Positions 14,819 to 21,841 of a stretch of DNA of 23,136 nucleotides are shown piece after piece (within the stretch, counting starts at the first letter, position 1; the number at the start of each line of letters is the position of its first letter). A program made the translations under genes and the position numbers. Under the pieces are notes generated by a model. It was given only the letters and a program-made list of their open reading frames with translations, had not been told where the DNA came from and did no database searches. The stretch spans positions 1-23,136 of the forward strand of contig CAZGAV010000063.1 in NCBI GenBank assembly GCA_964523575.1. The letters run 5' to 3'. Source of the stretch: DAOUTW01 sp964523575 (GTDB taxonomy: Bacteria; Zixibacteria; MSB-5A5; GN15; JAAZOE01).

Positions 14819-16189
14819 TCAGCCAACCAGATTCCGACTGATTTGATCCACTCTCTGGCGAAAATCGGCGTCGCGAGAAATATTTTTTTGCACCAGGTTG
14901 CAGGCATGAATAACCGTCGAATGGTCGCGGCCGCCGAAGGCCTCGCCGATAGCCTTAAGCGAAAATCGGGTTAATTTGCGTGCTTCATACATGGCGACCT
15001 GGCGGGCCAGCGCGACGTTCTGGGTTTTCTTTTTGGCTGCCAGCAGATCAACACTGACCTCGAAAGCCTCGGCCACCGATTTCTTTATCTGATCGATCGA
15101 GATCGACCGTTTTCTGGTTCGGATCGTGTCCGACAAAACCCGCCGGGCCATCTCCAGGGTTATTTCCTCGTTGTTGACCGAGGAATAGGCCAGCAATCGG
15201 ATCAGCGAACCTTCCAATTCACGGATGTTGCTGGTGACGGAGTTGGCAATAAAGGAAATAACGTCCTCACTTATGATGATGCTCTCGGATTCGATCTTGC
15301 GCTGTAAAATAGCCATGCGGGTTTCAAGATCCGGCGGCTGAATATCGGTCACCAGCCCCCAGGAGAAGCGCGACAAAAGCCGCTCCTCGAGTCCTTTGAT
15401 ATCCTTGGGCGGCCGGTCGGAAGTGAGGATTATCTGCTTGCCGACATTGTACAGGGCGTTGAATGTGTGAAAAAACTGTTCCTGGGTCGATTCCTTGCCG
15501 GCAAAAAACTGAGAATCATCAATCAAAAGCGCATCGACATTGCGGTAAATGTTGATGAAATTGGTCGTGGTATTGCTGGAAATGGAGTTGATGAAATCCG
15601 AAGTGAACTTTTCCGAGGTCGCGTAAATCACCCTTTTGGAAGGATCGTTGCTGATGATGAAATGACCGATCCCCTGCAAAAGATGCGTTTTGCCGAGTCC
15701 GACGCCGCCATAAATATAAAGAGGATTATATTTCGTGTGCCCGGGCGCTTCGGCGACCGCCATCGCCGCTGCATAGGGAAATTGATTAAAATTGCCGACG
15801 ACCAGATTTTCGAAGGTATAGCGGGGATTCAACATACCGGATGGTACCGGCGCCGCCGGCTGACTCCGAGCGGGCTGAATTTGCGGTGTTATAGCTTCCG
15901 ACGCCAGGCGAAGTTCGGTCTGTTTCTGGTTTTCATGGTTGACATGAAAGCTGTACGGTATTTCCCGGCCGCACGATTGGAAGAGCGATTCTTCGATCAG
16001 GTCCGAATAATGTTCCTGAATCCATTCGGCGACAAAGCCGTTGGGAACTTCGATTTTGATCCCCCCGTTGCCGTCCGATGAGCCGGCCGTATGTTTCAAC
16101 CAGGTAGCAAAGGATTGTTTGCGGATCCGATGAGAAATATAATCGAGGCAATCCTGCCAGACCTTCCTATGGTCCAAATCCGAAAACAT
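14819..16189 (-). CDS. dnaA: Chromosomal replication initiator DnaA
   Basis: DnaA binds DnaA boxes at oriC, oligomerises with ATP and opens the duplex. The 456-residue product has all four domains: domain I (about 1-90), a short Pro/Gln-rich linker (100-120), the AAA+ domain with Walker A GGVGLGKT (161-168) and Walker B LLIDD (221-225), and the DNA-binding domain with signature GGRDHSTVIHACN (from 419). GAGGGG precedes the ATG by nine bases. The transcript reads away from a DnaA-box cluster, as expected for an origin-linked dnaA. Nothing appears truncated. Confidence 0.98.
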   Translation of the reverse strand: MFSDLDHRKVWQDCLDYISHRIRKQSFATWLKHTAGSSDGNGGIKIEVPNGFVAEWIQEHYSDLIEESLFQSCGREIPYSFHVNHENQKQTELRLASEAITPQIQPARSQPAAPVPSGMLNPRYTFENLVVGNFNQFPYAAAMAVAEAPGHTKYNPLYIYGGVGLGKTHLLQGIGHFIISNDPSKRVIYATSEKFTSDFINSISSNTTTNFINIYRNVDALLIDDSQFFAGKESTQEQFFHTFNALYNVGKQIILTSDRPPKDIKGLEERLLSRFSWGLVTDIQPPDLETRMAILQRKIESESIIISEDVISFIANSVTSNIRELEGSLIRLLAYSSVNNEEITLEMARRVLSDTIRTRKRSISIDQIKKSVAEAFEVSVDLLAAKKKTQNVALARQVAMYEARKLTRFSLKAIGEAFGGRDHSTVIHACNLVQKNISRDADFRQRVDQISRNLVG

Positions 16190-16199
16190 AGATATTAAC

Positions 16200-16500
16200 C
16201 CCTCAAAAGAACGTTTTCCACAATGCCTGTTGACAAATCGATGGATCTATTCGATTGGCTATCAACTTCTTACGGAATTTTCAAGACAAGAAACGACGAC
16301 TTATCCACAAAATATAGATTTGTTCGGTGATCGAAAGTCATTGTCGGATAATAAGCCTTAGAACCCCTTTGTGGTTATCCACACCTTACTAACATGTTAT
16401 CTTTCATCAAGTTCCATTGACATAATACAGGGCCGAAGGCGGTCTGTCAAGAGGCGTTGCGGAATTTAATGTGGAAAAATCGTAATCAGTTTATCCGTCT
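16200..16500. other. oriC: Candidate chromosomal replication origin (oriC)
   Basis: Two perfect DnaA boxes TTATCCACA lie at 16301-16309 and 16375-16383, in the same orientation and 74 bp apart. Near-consensus TTTTCCACA is at 16214-16222 on the plus strand and again at 16470-16478 on the minus strand. An A/T-rich stretch (about 16385-16432) adjoins the second perfect box and could be the unwinding element. The position immediately upstream of dnaA is the usual place for oriC. The exact limits are uncertain. Confidence 0.7.
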
Positions 16501-16913
16501 TTGCTTAGGGAAACATTTTTTTGACCAACGGCCGTCCTGATCGGCTCGAGTTTCGGGATGTTAATAAGTCGCCCCTTATAAGTACAGCATGGATAAACAG
16601 TAAGAATGACTACCTTAAAATCATCATTGCAACCGGCCTGGTTGTCAATGGCATCGCATGCGAAGCGTCGCTGTTGAAATACACCAAAGTTGTCCTTAAA
16701 TTGAGACCAATACACAACCTCTTGACAGCCTCTTTGACAAAAGCTATGAGGCACAATCAAACCAACGGGAAATATCATTCACTCCCAGATATATGGCCGA
16801 TCCGGAGGCATCCGATCGCCGTCCGGATCATGCGGCAGCTATAAAAGAACGTTGCCTCAGGGGCGCCATCTTGATAATCATTGTTAGGGAGCGAACTTGA
16901 TGATATTGGGCCG
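16501..16913. other. Gene-poor stretch between oriC and the Rrf2-type gene
   Basis: Two overlapping opposite-strand frames of about 100 codons occur here (near 16491-16844). Neither has a ribosome binding site, a recognisable family or a compositional signal, and one needs a TTG start. I see no supported gene, RNA or repeat. Confidence 0.5.
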
Positions 16914-16946
16914 TGAAACCCCGGGGATATTTCCCCGGGAGTTTCA
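16914..16946 (-). terminator. Strong hairpin downstream of the Rrf2-type gene
   Basis: TGAAACCCCGGGG and CCCCGGGAGTTTCA form a 13-bp stem with one bulged base and the loop ATATTT, 26 nt beyond the Rrf2-type stop codon. There is no U-tract on either side. It may block 3' exonucleases or act as a Rho-assisted end, also insulating the origin region. Confidence 0.5.
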
Positions 16947-16971
16947 TCAGATTCATTTCAGACGTTAACGA

Positions 16972-17376
16972 CTATCTTTTCTTCCGTGTCCGCAGATCGG
17001 TCAGGTTGACTTTGGAAAATTCAGCCTTCATGGCGTCCTGAGCCTTCTTATATACCTTCATCAGCTTGCAGTCCGGTTCATGCTGGCAATCGATCGGGCC
17101 TTTCAGGCAGTCATACAAGAAAATCGTACCTTGGATCGCTTCCAGAATTTCAAGCAGTTTAATTTTTTCAGGAGGACGGGAGAGGCGTACGCCGCCGCCG
17201 TAACCTCTGACTGAACGAACCAACCCGGCGCGGGAAAGGTCCGACAGAATTTGCGGGAGAAACTTGACCGGAATCTCCTGAGCCTGAGCAATCGCCTCAG
17301 AGGTCGAAAAATGATCTTTCGCCTCTGATAATTGCCACAAGGCTCTGATTGCATACTCCGTACGATTGTTTATCAC
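16972..17376 (-). CDS. Rrf2 family transcriptional regulator with three conserved cysteines
   Basis: This 134-residue regulator starts at GTG 17376, chosen because GGAGGAG lies five bases upstream and the product then begins MINNRTEYAIRAL, the standard Rrf2 start. The frame stays open to 17442. The N-terminal winged helix (about 1-70) includes KFLPQILSDLSRAGLVRSVRGYGGGVRL, the recognition helix and wing. Cys90, Cys97 and Cys103 (spacing 6 and 5) match the Fe-S ligand set of IscR- and NsrR-type proteins, so it probably senses Fe-S status, NO or redox. No isc, suf or NO genes adjoin it, so the regulon is unknown. It is divergent from the pth operon and may autoregulate. Confidence 0.88.
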   Translation of the reverse strand: MINNRTEYAIRALWQLSEAKDHFSTSEAIAQAQEIPVKFLPQILSDLSRAGLVRSVRGYGGGVRLSRPPEKIKLLEILEAIQGTIFLYDCLKGPIDCQHEPDCKLMKVYKKAQDAMKAEFSKVNLTDLRTRKKR

Positions 17377-17758
17377 GGTGACTCCTCCGTTAAGGGATTG
17401 AGGTTGATGCAACAAGTGATTGACTCCCAGCCATGATGCCAAATCCGATGCCGGTCGGTCTTTTCTGAGTAGTCCGTATGAAGAGGGCAGATTCTTAAGT
17501 CCATTATTTTGCTATTTTCAGTTACCATAGGCCATAATAATATGAAATATTCACAGAAGAGTAAAGAGTTTTTTTTAAGAATGTAATACTATAATACAAG
17601 AAAGGCAATTTGAAGCCAAATGGCAGAAAAACCATCAAGGGGGTTGTCTCACGACCGACTACCGATAACGGGCCCCAAAAATCGAATTTCGGCTTGACAA
17701 TTGCTTGCCTTTAAGTAAATTGGATGACCGCCGACGATCGCGGGAACCAGGAGTCACG
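17377..17758. other. Divergent intergenic region between the Rrf2-type gene and pth
   Basis: This roughly 380-bp A/T-rich region must hold both promoters. The pth promoter is clear (17694-17721). A TGTA-N9-TACA element at 17582-17598 contains a 13-bp sequence also found, inverted, in the Fic leader. No additional gene was found. Confidence 0.5.
17694..17721 (+). promoter_or_regulatory. Promoter of the pth-rpsF-rpsR-rplI operon
   Basis: A consensus -35 TTGACA (17694-17699) and a -10 TAAATT (17716-17721) are separated by 16 bp. The predicted start near 17728 gives a leader of about 30 nt containing AGGAG before the pth GTG. Hexamers and spacing are identical to the exporter leader promoter on the other strand. 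Confidence 0.65.
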
Positions 17759-18358
17759 GTGGTTAGATTAATCTGCGGGCTTGGAAATCCCGGTCTCAGA
17801 TATCAACATACGCGTCACAATCTGGGATTAGACATTGTCGATCGTCTGGCTGAAAAACTGACGGCGGCGGCCGTTGAAGAAGCGATGTGGTTCGATTACC
17901 GGCGCTTTTCTTCGACGACGGCCGAGGCTTTTTTGATCAGGCCGGCCACTTTTGTCAATCGTTCGGGGCTGGCCGCCGAGGAGGCTTTACGGCTTTTCGA
18001 GGCTCAACCGTCTCAGCTCCTTGTCATAAGTGACGATTTTCATCTTCCGCTCGGCTCCCTGCGGATCAGGAAATCGGGATCATCCGGAGGGCACAACGGC
18101 CTCGAATCGATTATCGAGACGCTGGCCGAAAAAGCCTTTCCACGGATGCGCGTCGGAATCGGGCCTTTGCCGCCGTGGGCGGCGGCCGATCCCGAAAAGA
18201 CTCCCGATTTCGTCCTCAGCCGGTTTGAAGCGAGCGAAAGAGAAATCGTCGAAAATACCATATCGCTGGCGGTCGAAGCCCTCCGGGTAATTCTCAGTGA
18301 GGGACTGGACCTGGCGATAAGTAGGTATAACAAAATTAACCCTACTCCGGAGTCGTGA
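17759..18358 (+). CDS. pth: Peptidyl-tRNA hydrolase
   Basis: Pth releases tRNA from peptidyl-tRNA dropped by ribosomes. Starting at GTG 17759 (AGGAG five bases upstream), the product is 199 residues. Asn10 in GLGNPG, His20 in TRHNLG, Asp93 in VISDDFHLP and Asn113 in GGHNGLESI fall at the positions of the catalytic and substrate-binding residues of the E. coli enzyme. The frame extends upstream to 17705, but that would add a charged, non-family N-terminus overlapping the promoter. It is first in a co-directional operon; rpsF follows 37 bp later. Confidence 0.95.
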   Translation: MVRLICGLGNPGLRYQHTRHNLGLDIVDRLAEKLTAAAVEEAMWFDYRRFSSTTAEAFLIRPATFVNRSGLAAEEALRLFEAQPSQLLVISDDFHLPLGSLRIRKSGSSGGHNGLESIIETLAEKAFPRMRVGIGPLPPWAAADPEKTPDFVLSRFEASEREIVENTISLAVEALRVILSEGLDLAISRYNKINPTPES

Positions 18359-18395
18359 GCTCCGGGGTCAACCTGAGTCCGAAGGGAGAATATTA

Positions 18396-18797
18396 ATGCC
18401 TGTCTACGACTCTACCTTTATTCTAAATCCCCAGATCGAAGAAGGTGGTCTTGACGCCCGTATCAAGGAAGCGGTGGATCTTATCAACGCTAACGGCGGC
18501 AAGGTCGTCAAAGAAAATCGAATGGGAATGCGCCGCATGGCGTACGAAATCCAGAAACTCACCCAGGGCTATTATGTCAGCTTGGTATTCGAAGGCACCC
18601 AGAACACGGTCACGGAGTTGGAGCGAAAGTTCCGCCTCGACGAAGCGTGTCTGCGGTTTCTGACCTGTCATTACCAGGACTTCAGCCGTCGCAGAGACCG
18701 CAAAGACGCCTCGGAAGAAGGCTCGGCGGCGCCCGATCATAATGACGACGGCGGCTTTGAACGTAAAAGACGCGATCGGGATTCTGATGACAGATAG
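18396..18797 (+). CDS. rpsF: 30S ribosomal protein bS6
   Basis: bS6 pairs with bS18 on the platform of the 30S subunit. The 133-residue product begins MPVYDSTFILNP and has the ferredoxin-like fold pattern, including GGKVVKENRMGMRRMAYEIQ and the closing FRLDEACLRFLTCHYQ. A highly charged tail of about 35 residues (alternating Arg, Asp and Glu) extends past the conserved core and is probably disordered. GGGAG precedes the ATG. In many bacteria ssb lies between rpsF and rpsR, but here rpsR follows after 68 bp with no ssb. Confidence 0.96.
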   Translation: MPVYDSTFILNPQIEEGGLDARIKEAVDLINANGGKVVKENRMGMRRMAYEIQKLTQGYYVSLVFEGTQNTVTELERKFRLDEACLRFLTCHYQDFSRRRDRKDASEEGSAAPDHNDDGGFERKRRDRDSDDR

Positions 18798-18865
18798 CAA
18801 CGAATTTGGGGCCGAAAGCCCGATTCGTGAATTTGAAAATCAATGCAAGAAAGGTGTTGAGTATT

Positions 18866-19090
18866 ATGGATAAAAGAAGAAAACGGCACTGTCGCTTCTG
18901 CGAGAACCGTATTCAGGAGATCGATTACCGCGACGAACGGCTGTTGCGGCGTTTTGTCACCGAGCGGGGCAAAATCATCCCTCGTCGAATTTCCGGCAGT
19001 TGCGCCCACCACCAGCGGATGTTGACGACGGCCATCAAGCGCGCCCGTCATCTGGCTATTCTGCCTTTTGTCGCGGAAACTTTCAAGTAG
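18866..19090 (+). CDS. rpsR: 30S ribosomal protein bS18 (zinc-binding form)
   Basis: This is a 74-residue bS18, starting at ATG 18866 with AAGGTG upstream; the frame is open to 18806 but the family start is MDKRRKR. Cys9 and Cys12 (CRFC) plus Cys46 and His48/49 (GSCAHHQR) make the C+ zinc-ribbon form, rather than the zinc-free form used by many bacteria as a zinc-sparing replacement. The conserved IDYRDERLLRRFVTERGKIIPRR segment is intact. It lies between rpsF and the DUF2232-like gene in the operon. Confidence 0.95.
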   Translation: MDKRRKRHCRFCENRIQEIDYRDERLLRRFVTERGKIIPRRISGSCAHHQRMLTTAIKRARHLAILPFVAETFK

Positions 19091-19104
19091 GTCGCGACGT
19101 TTCG

Positions 19105-20079
19105 GTGAATCGCCATACGATCATCATCGCCACCGCCGTCCTCTTGACGGTGACCATGGCTTATTGGCTGGCCCTGCCTCAACTGACGCCCTGGGTGCCG
19201 GTTCGGGTTTTTATGGCCACGATTGCCTATTTCCTTCAACTATTGCTGATGATCGTGCTGATGATGGCGGTGATCGAGGGCCGTCTGCGACTTCTGATCG
19301 GCGCCGCGGTGGTCGGATTTATTCTTGGCGCCGTCCCGGGTCTGGCCCTGATACCGTTGTCGGCTTTTTTGCCACTCTGGCTCATGACTCTGGTTCCGCC
19401 CGTCATCATGGGAATTATGGTCAATCACGGTTTCCGCGCCTGGAAGGCGTTTGGCATAGCTTTTCTGCTGATGAGTCTTTTCGTGCTCATGTACTACGTC
19501 GAGATCGGTCCCGATCTGATCGGTGGAGCCGATCATTTGCGGGCCTCGATCGAAAAGACGGTCACCGGACCGATGGCAGCCAGCGGGTACAATGCCGAGA
19601 CCATCAACACTCTGGTCGATCAGCTTTATATATTCCTGAAGCTGGTGATCGGGCTGATGCCGAGCCTGCTGATTTTGGCGTATGCCGGACAGTTGCTTGC
19701 GGCCTTTTTATTGACCGAATGGTATTATATCCGGCGCGACAGCTATTTTCCCGGTTTTGGTCCGTTCATATATTGGAAAATACCGGAAAAGCTGTTATAC
19801 TTACTCGGCGCCCTGATCCTCGTGCGGCTGATAGCCGACGGCGGGATCCGGATGGCGGCCGACAACGTTCTTTTCATCATGCTTATCTGCTACGCCGTCG
19901 CCGGATTGGCGGTCATGGAACATCTGCTGAAACGATTGCGCCTGCCGATGCTGGTGCGGGTCGTCTTTTATATCGGACTGGCTTTCATGCATATTATCGG
20001 CCTGCTGGCGACCTCGCTGACGGGGTTGTTTGACAGCTATTTCGATTTCCGCAAGGTGCGGGCGCATACATTGGGATAG
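19105..20079 (+). CDS. DUF2232/YybS-like polytopic membrane protein
   Basis: This very hydrophobic product of about 324 residues has around eight membrane segments. Its place between rpsR and rplI is where DUF2232 (YybS-type) genes commonly sit, and the helix pattern fits. Function is not established; some members resemble energy-coupling or S-component-like transporter subunits. The start is uncertain. GTG 19105 is chosen because it follows the rpsR stop by 14 bp and gives a compact N-terminus (MNRHTIIIATAVLL), but the ribosome binding site is weak, suggesting coupling to rpsR. A longer frame to 19000 would overlap rpsR. Confidence 0.75.
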   Translation: MNRHTIIIATAVLLTVTMAYWLALPQLTPWVPVRVFMATIAYFLQLLLMIVLMMAVIEGRLRLLIGAAVVGFILGAVPGLALIPLSAFLPLWLMTLVPPVIMGIMVNHGFRAWKAFGIAFLLMSLFVLMYYVEIGPDLIGGADHLRASIEKTVTGPMAASGYNAETINTLVDQLYIFLKLVIGLMPSLLILAYAGQLLAAFLLTEWYYIRRDSYFPGFGPFIYWKIPEKLLYLLGALILVRLIADGGIRMAADNVLFIMLICYAVAGLAVMEHLLKRLRLPMLVRVVFYIGLAFMHIIGLLATSLTGLFDSYFDFRKVRAHTLG

Positions 20080-20104
20080 AAAGTTTTGGAAAGGATATAG
20101 ATCT

Positions 20105-20554
20105 ATGAAAGTTATACTGACGGAAGACATCGGCAAGCTGGGCAAATGCGGCCAGACGGTCGAGGTCAAGTCGGGGTATGCGCGGAATTTTCTGATGCCC
20201 CGCAACCTGGCCATCCCGGCCACCAAGGGCAACGTCCGGGCGGTTGACAATGTCAAGCAACAGAAAGAGTTGCGCGACAAGAAGCGCCGCCGGGGAGCCG
20301 AGAAAGTCCGCGACGACCTGGAAAAATTGACCCTGATGACCGAGCTGGTGAGTGACGACGACAACAAGGTTTTCGGATCGGTTACGACGCATACTATCTC
20401 CGACCTGATCGAGAAAGCCGGCCATACGGTCGAACGGCGCCTGATCGAACTGGACGAGCCGATCAAGGCCCTGGGCGTGTACACTATCAAAATCAAGATC
20501 GAGAAAGACGTTTACGCTCATGTGAAGCTGTTCGTTGAGAAGAAAGCCGTCTGA
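20105..20554 (+). CDS. rplI: 50S ribosomal protein bL9
   Basis: bL9 spans out from the L1 stalk base and helps limit frameshifting. From ATG 20105 the product is 149 residues, the common length. The N-terminal domain has MKVILTEDIGKLGKCGQTVEV and the GYARNFLMPRNLA signature. A long basic helix (about 50-75) links to the C-terminal domain with VFGSVTTHTISDLI. AAGGA lies about 11 bases upstream, a longish spacing. Its TGA overlaps the next gene's ATG by one base. Confidence 0.96.
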   Translation: MKVILTEDIGKLGKCGQTVEVKSGYARNFLMPRNLAIPATKGNVRAVDNVKQQKELRDKKRRRGAEKVRDDLEKLTLMTELVSDDDNKVFGSVTTHTISDLIEKAGHTVERRLIELDEPIKALGVYTIKIKIEKDVYAHVKLFVEKKAV

Positions 20555-21048
20555 TGGGTATGGTTGAAGTCCAATTGGACGGCCTGGCCATGGACCTGAT
20601 GTCCAATTCGCCGGTGGTGATTCTGGCCTCCAAGGAGCTCAACAAGGTCCTTCCGATCTGGATCGGTCACAACGAAGCCTGGGCGATTGCGATGGAGATT
20701 TCCGGCCTCGGTTCCAAGCGGCCCCTGACGCACGACCTGTTCAAAAGCACAATCGACGCCATGGGCGGCACTTTGGAACGGGTGGAAGTCACCGAATTGA
20801 AGGAACAGACCTTCTACGCCCGGCTTCAGATTGTCATGGACGGCAAACAGGTTGTCGTCGATTCCCGGCCTTCCGATTCGATTGCGCTGGCTCTCAAGGC
20901 CAAGTGTCCGATTTTCGTGAATGAGGACCTGTTTCAGATTCAGCAGGAGGAATCGACCGAGGAAAGTCCGCCGATCGGCGATCCGGAAACGCTCAAGGAT
21001 CGTCTCAAACGGATCGATCCCGAGGATTTCGGCAAGTATTCGCTTTAG
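20554..21048 (+). CDS. Bifunctional nuclease (BFN/DUF151) family protein
   Basis: The 164-residue protein carries the BFN domain: VILASKELNKVLPIWIGHNEAWAIAMEI near the N-terminus, LTHDLFKSTIDAMGG in the middle and VDSRPSDSIALALKAKCPIFVNEDL near 105-135. Plant homologues were reported to have RNase and DNase activity; the bacterial role is unclear. The ATG overlaps the rplI stop as TGATG, so translation is tightly coupled to bL9. A short acidic, Glu/Ser-rich C-terminal tail follows the domain. It is the last gene of the operon and is followed by a strong terminator. Confidence 0.88.
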   Translation: MGMVEVQLDGLAMDLMSNSPVVILASKELNKVLPIWIGHNEAWAIAMEISGLGSKRPLTHDLFKSTIDAMGGTLERVEVTELKEQTFYARLQIVMDGKQVVVDSRPSDSIALALKAKCPIFVNEDLFQIQQEESTEESPPIGDPETLKDRLKRIDPEDFGKYSL

Positions 21049-21126
21049 GTTCGAGCCGATGGTTTTGAATTCGGCCTCGGGCCCGGCCGGCTGTCGGTTG
21101 CGGCCTGCGTACTTAAGTTCAGGGTC

Positions 21127-21169
21127 AGGGCTTTGGCACACCTGCGGGTGAACCGAAGCCCTATTTTTT
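21127..21169 (+). terminator. Terminator of the pth-rplI operon
   Basis: AGGGCTT and AAGCCCT form the outer stem, extended by GG/CC around one unpaired base. An inner CACC/GGTG stem closes on TGCG. It is followed by ATTTTTT. It lies 79 nt after the BFN stop. Confidence 0.85.
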
Positions 21170-21213
21170 GGGCCGATTTGGCCGATTTTCCCGTCTTTTT
21201 GCCTGATTTTGGC

Positions 21214-21253
21214 CGAAAATTTGGCTTTGCTTTTATGAATGGCCAAATTTTCG
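21214..21253. repeat. Perfect 12-bp inverted repeat
   Basis: CGAAAATTTGGC (21214-21225) is the exact reverse complement of GCCAAATTTTCG (21242-21253), with a 16-nt spacer. No U-tract follows. It could be an operator, a cruciform or the remnant of a small mobile element. Confidence 0.5.
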
Positions 21254-21722
21254 TCCATATATATTGTGTCGGCTGGGCCCGTTTTCCATAGATATGGTAT
21301 TGATGAAATGAAAAAAAGGGTGTTTTTTATTCGTAATTGATTGCCGGGTAATTCATTACAAGATTTTTGGCTTTGCTTGCTCATTTTTTAGGGGTCCCCA
21401 AGTTTTCTCTTCCCAGAATCTTGAAAAAAGGTACAGGCGGGAAGAATTGAGCGGCTGAAAGAAAGGTTTGGCGAGAGATCTCGGCTGTTTTTTGGTCAAT
21501 TTTCGGCATAGCATGGGGCCTTTCTTGTTTGGGGCTTCCTACTAACCGGCATCTTTTATTAATCACCATTGATTTTATGTCGATTTTGCTCTTGCCTTGG
21601 CCACTCTCCCGGAGGGCGAGGGAGACAAAGTAATGTCCGCCTTCGGCGGCAAGCGACCAGAGATCGCAACCACCTGACCATGTAGAAGGTCAAAAAATCG
21701 GCTGTTTTGTATGACAACTCAC

Positions 21723-21751
21723 TTGACATTTAATTAATCATAATATACAAT
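21723..21751 (+). promoter_or_regulatory. Promoter of the Fic gene
   Basis: A consensus -35 TTGACA (21723-21728) and a -10 TACAAT (21746-21751) are 17 bp apart. The start would be near 21758, about 84 nt before the Fic ATG. A second TTGACA occurs at 21812-21817 without a proper -10 before the gene. Confidence 0.65.
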
Positions 21752-21757
21752 TAGGCC

Positions 21758-21823
21758 GTATTACATTATAGTATTACGCAAGTTATGCCGACATTATATG
21801 CGACAATATACTTGACATAATGT
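21758..21823 (+). promoter_or_regulatory. Operator-like repeat cluster in the Fic leader
   Basis: GTATTAC is repeated directly at 21758-21764 and 21771-21777 (13-bp period). ACATTAT is at 21763-21769 and 21791-21797, and its inverse ATAATGT is at 21817-21823. The cluster lies between the predicted transcription start and the Fic ATG, where a bound repressor would block expression. The Fic protein has a C-terminal winged-helix-like region, so autoregulation is possible. Confidence 0.4.
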
Positions 21824-21841
21824 AGGACAAAAGGTGAGATA

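Larger units (their letters stand above)
21170..21841. other. Repeat-rich gene-free region before the Fic gene
   Basis: No supported gene is seen in about 670 bp. The region holds a tandem 9-bp repeat GGCCGATTT (21171-21188), a perfect 12-bp inverted repeat (21214-21253), a 13-bp direct repeat TTTGGCTTTGCTT (21220-21232 and 21366-21378), a small GC hairpin CCGCC-TTC-GGCGG (21637-21649) and the A/T-rich Fic promoter and operator-like repeats (21723-21823). Minus-strand frames here lack recognisable domains. Confidence 0.55.

Noticed and set aside
14577..14819. An 80-codon minus-strand frame between dnaA and dnaN
   Set aside because: It has no ribosome binding site or recognisable family and overlaps promoter and DnaA-box-like sequence; probably non-coding.
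16491..16844. Two overlapping frames of about 100 codons next to the origin
   Set aside because: They are antisense to each other, lack ribosome binding sites and resemble no family; the origin region commonly contains such open stretches.
18340..18395. Possible S6:S18-binding rpsF leader RNA motif
   Set aside because: Short GC-rich pairings (GGAG/CTCC, ACTCCGGAGT) and CCG triplets occur, but I could not build the specific bulged-hairpin consensus with confidence.
19068..20033. A 321-codon plus-strand frame inside the DUF2232-like gene
   Set aside because: It is Arg/Asp/Ser-rich shadow coding in another frame; the overlapping hydrophobic frame has the right context and helix pattern.
20518..21384. 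A 288-codon minus-strand frame across the bifunctional nuclease gene
   Set aside because: It lies antisense to the well-supported BFN gene and the 3' end of rplI, has no recognisable domain, and its N-terminal part falls in the repeat-rich spacer and across the operon terminator.
21381..21569. Minus-strand 62-codon frame in the repeat-rich spacer
   Set aside because: No domain, no clear ribosome binding site and no compositional support.
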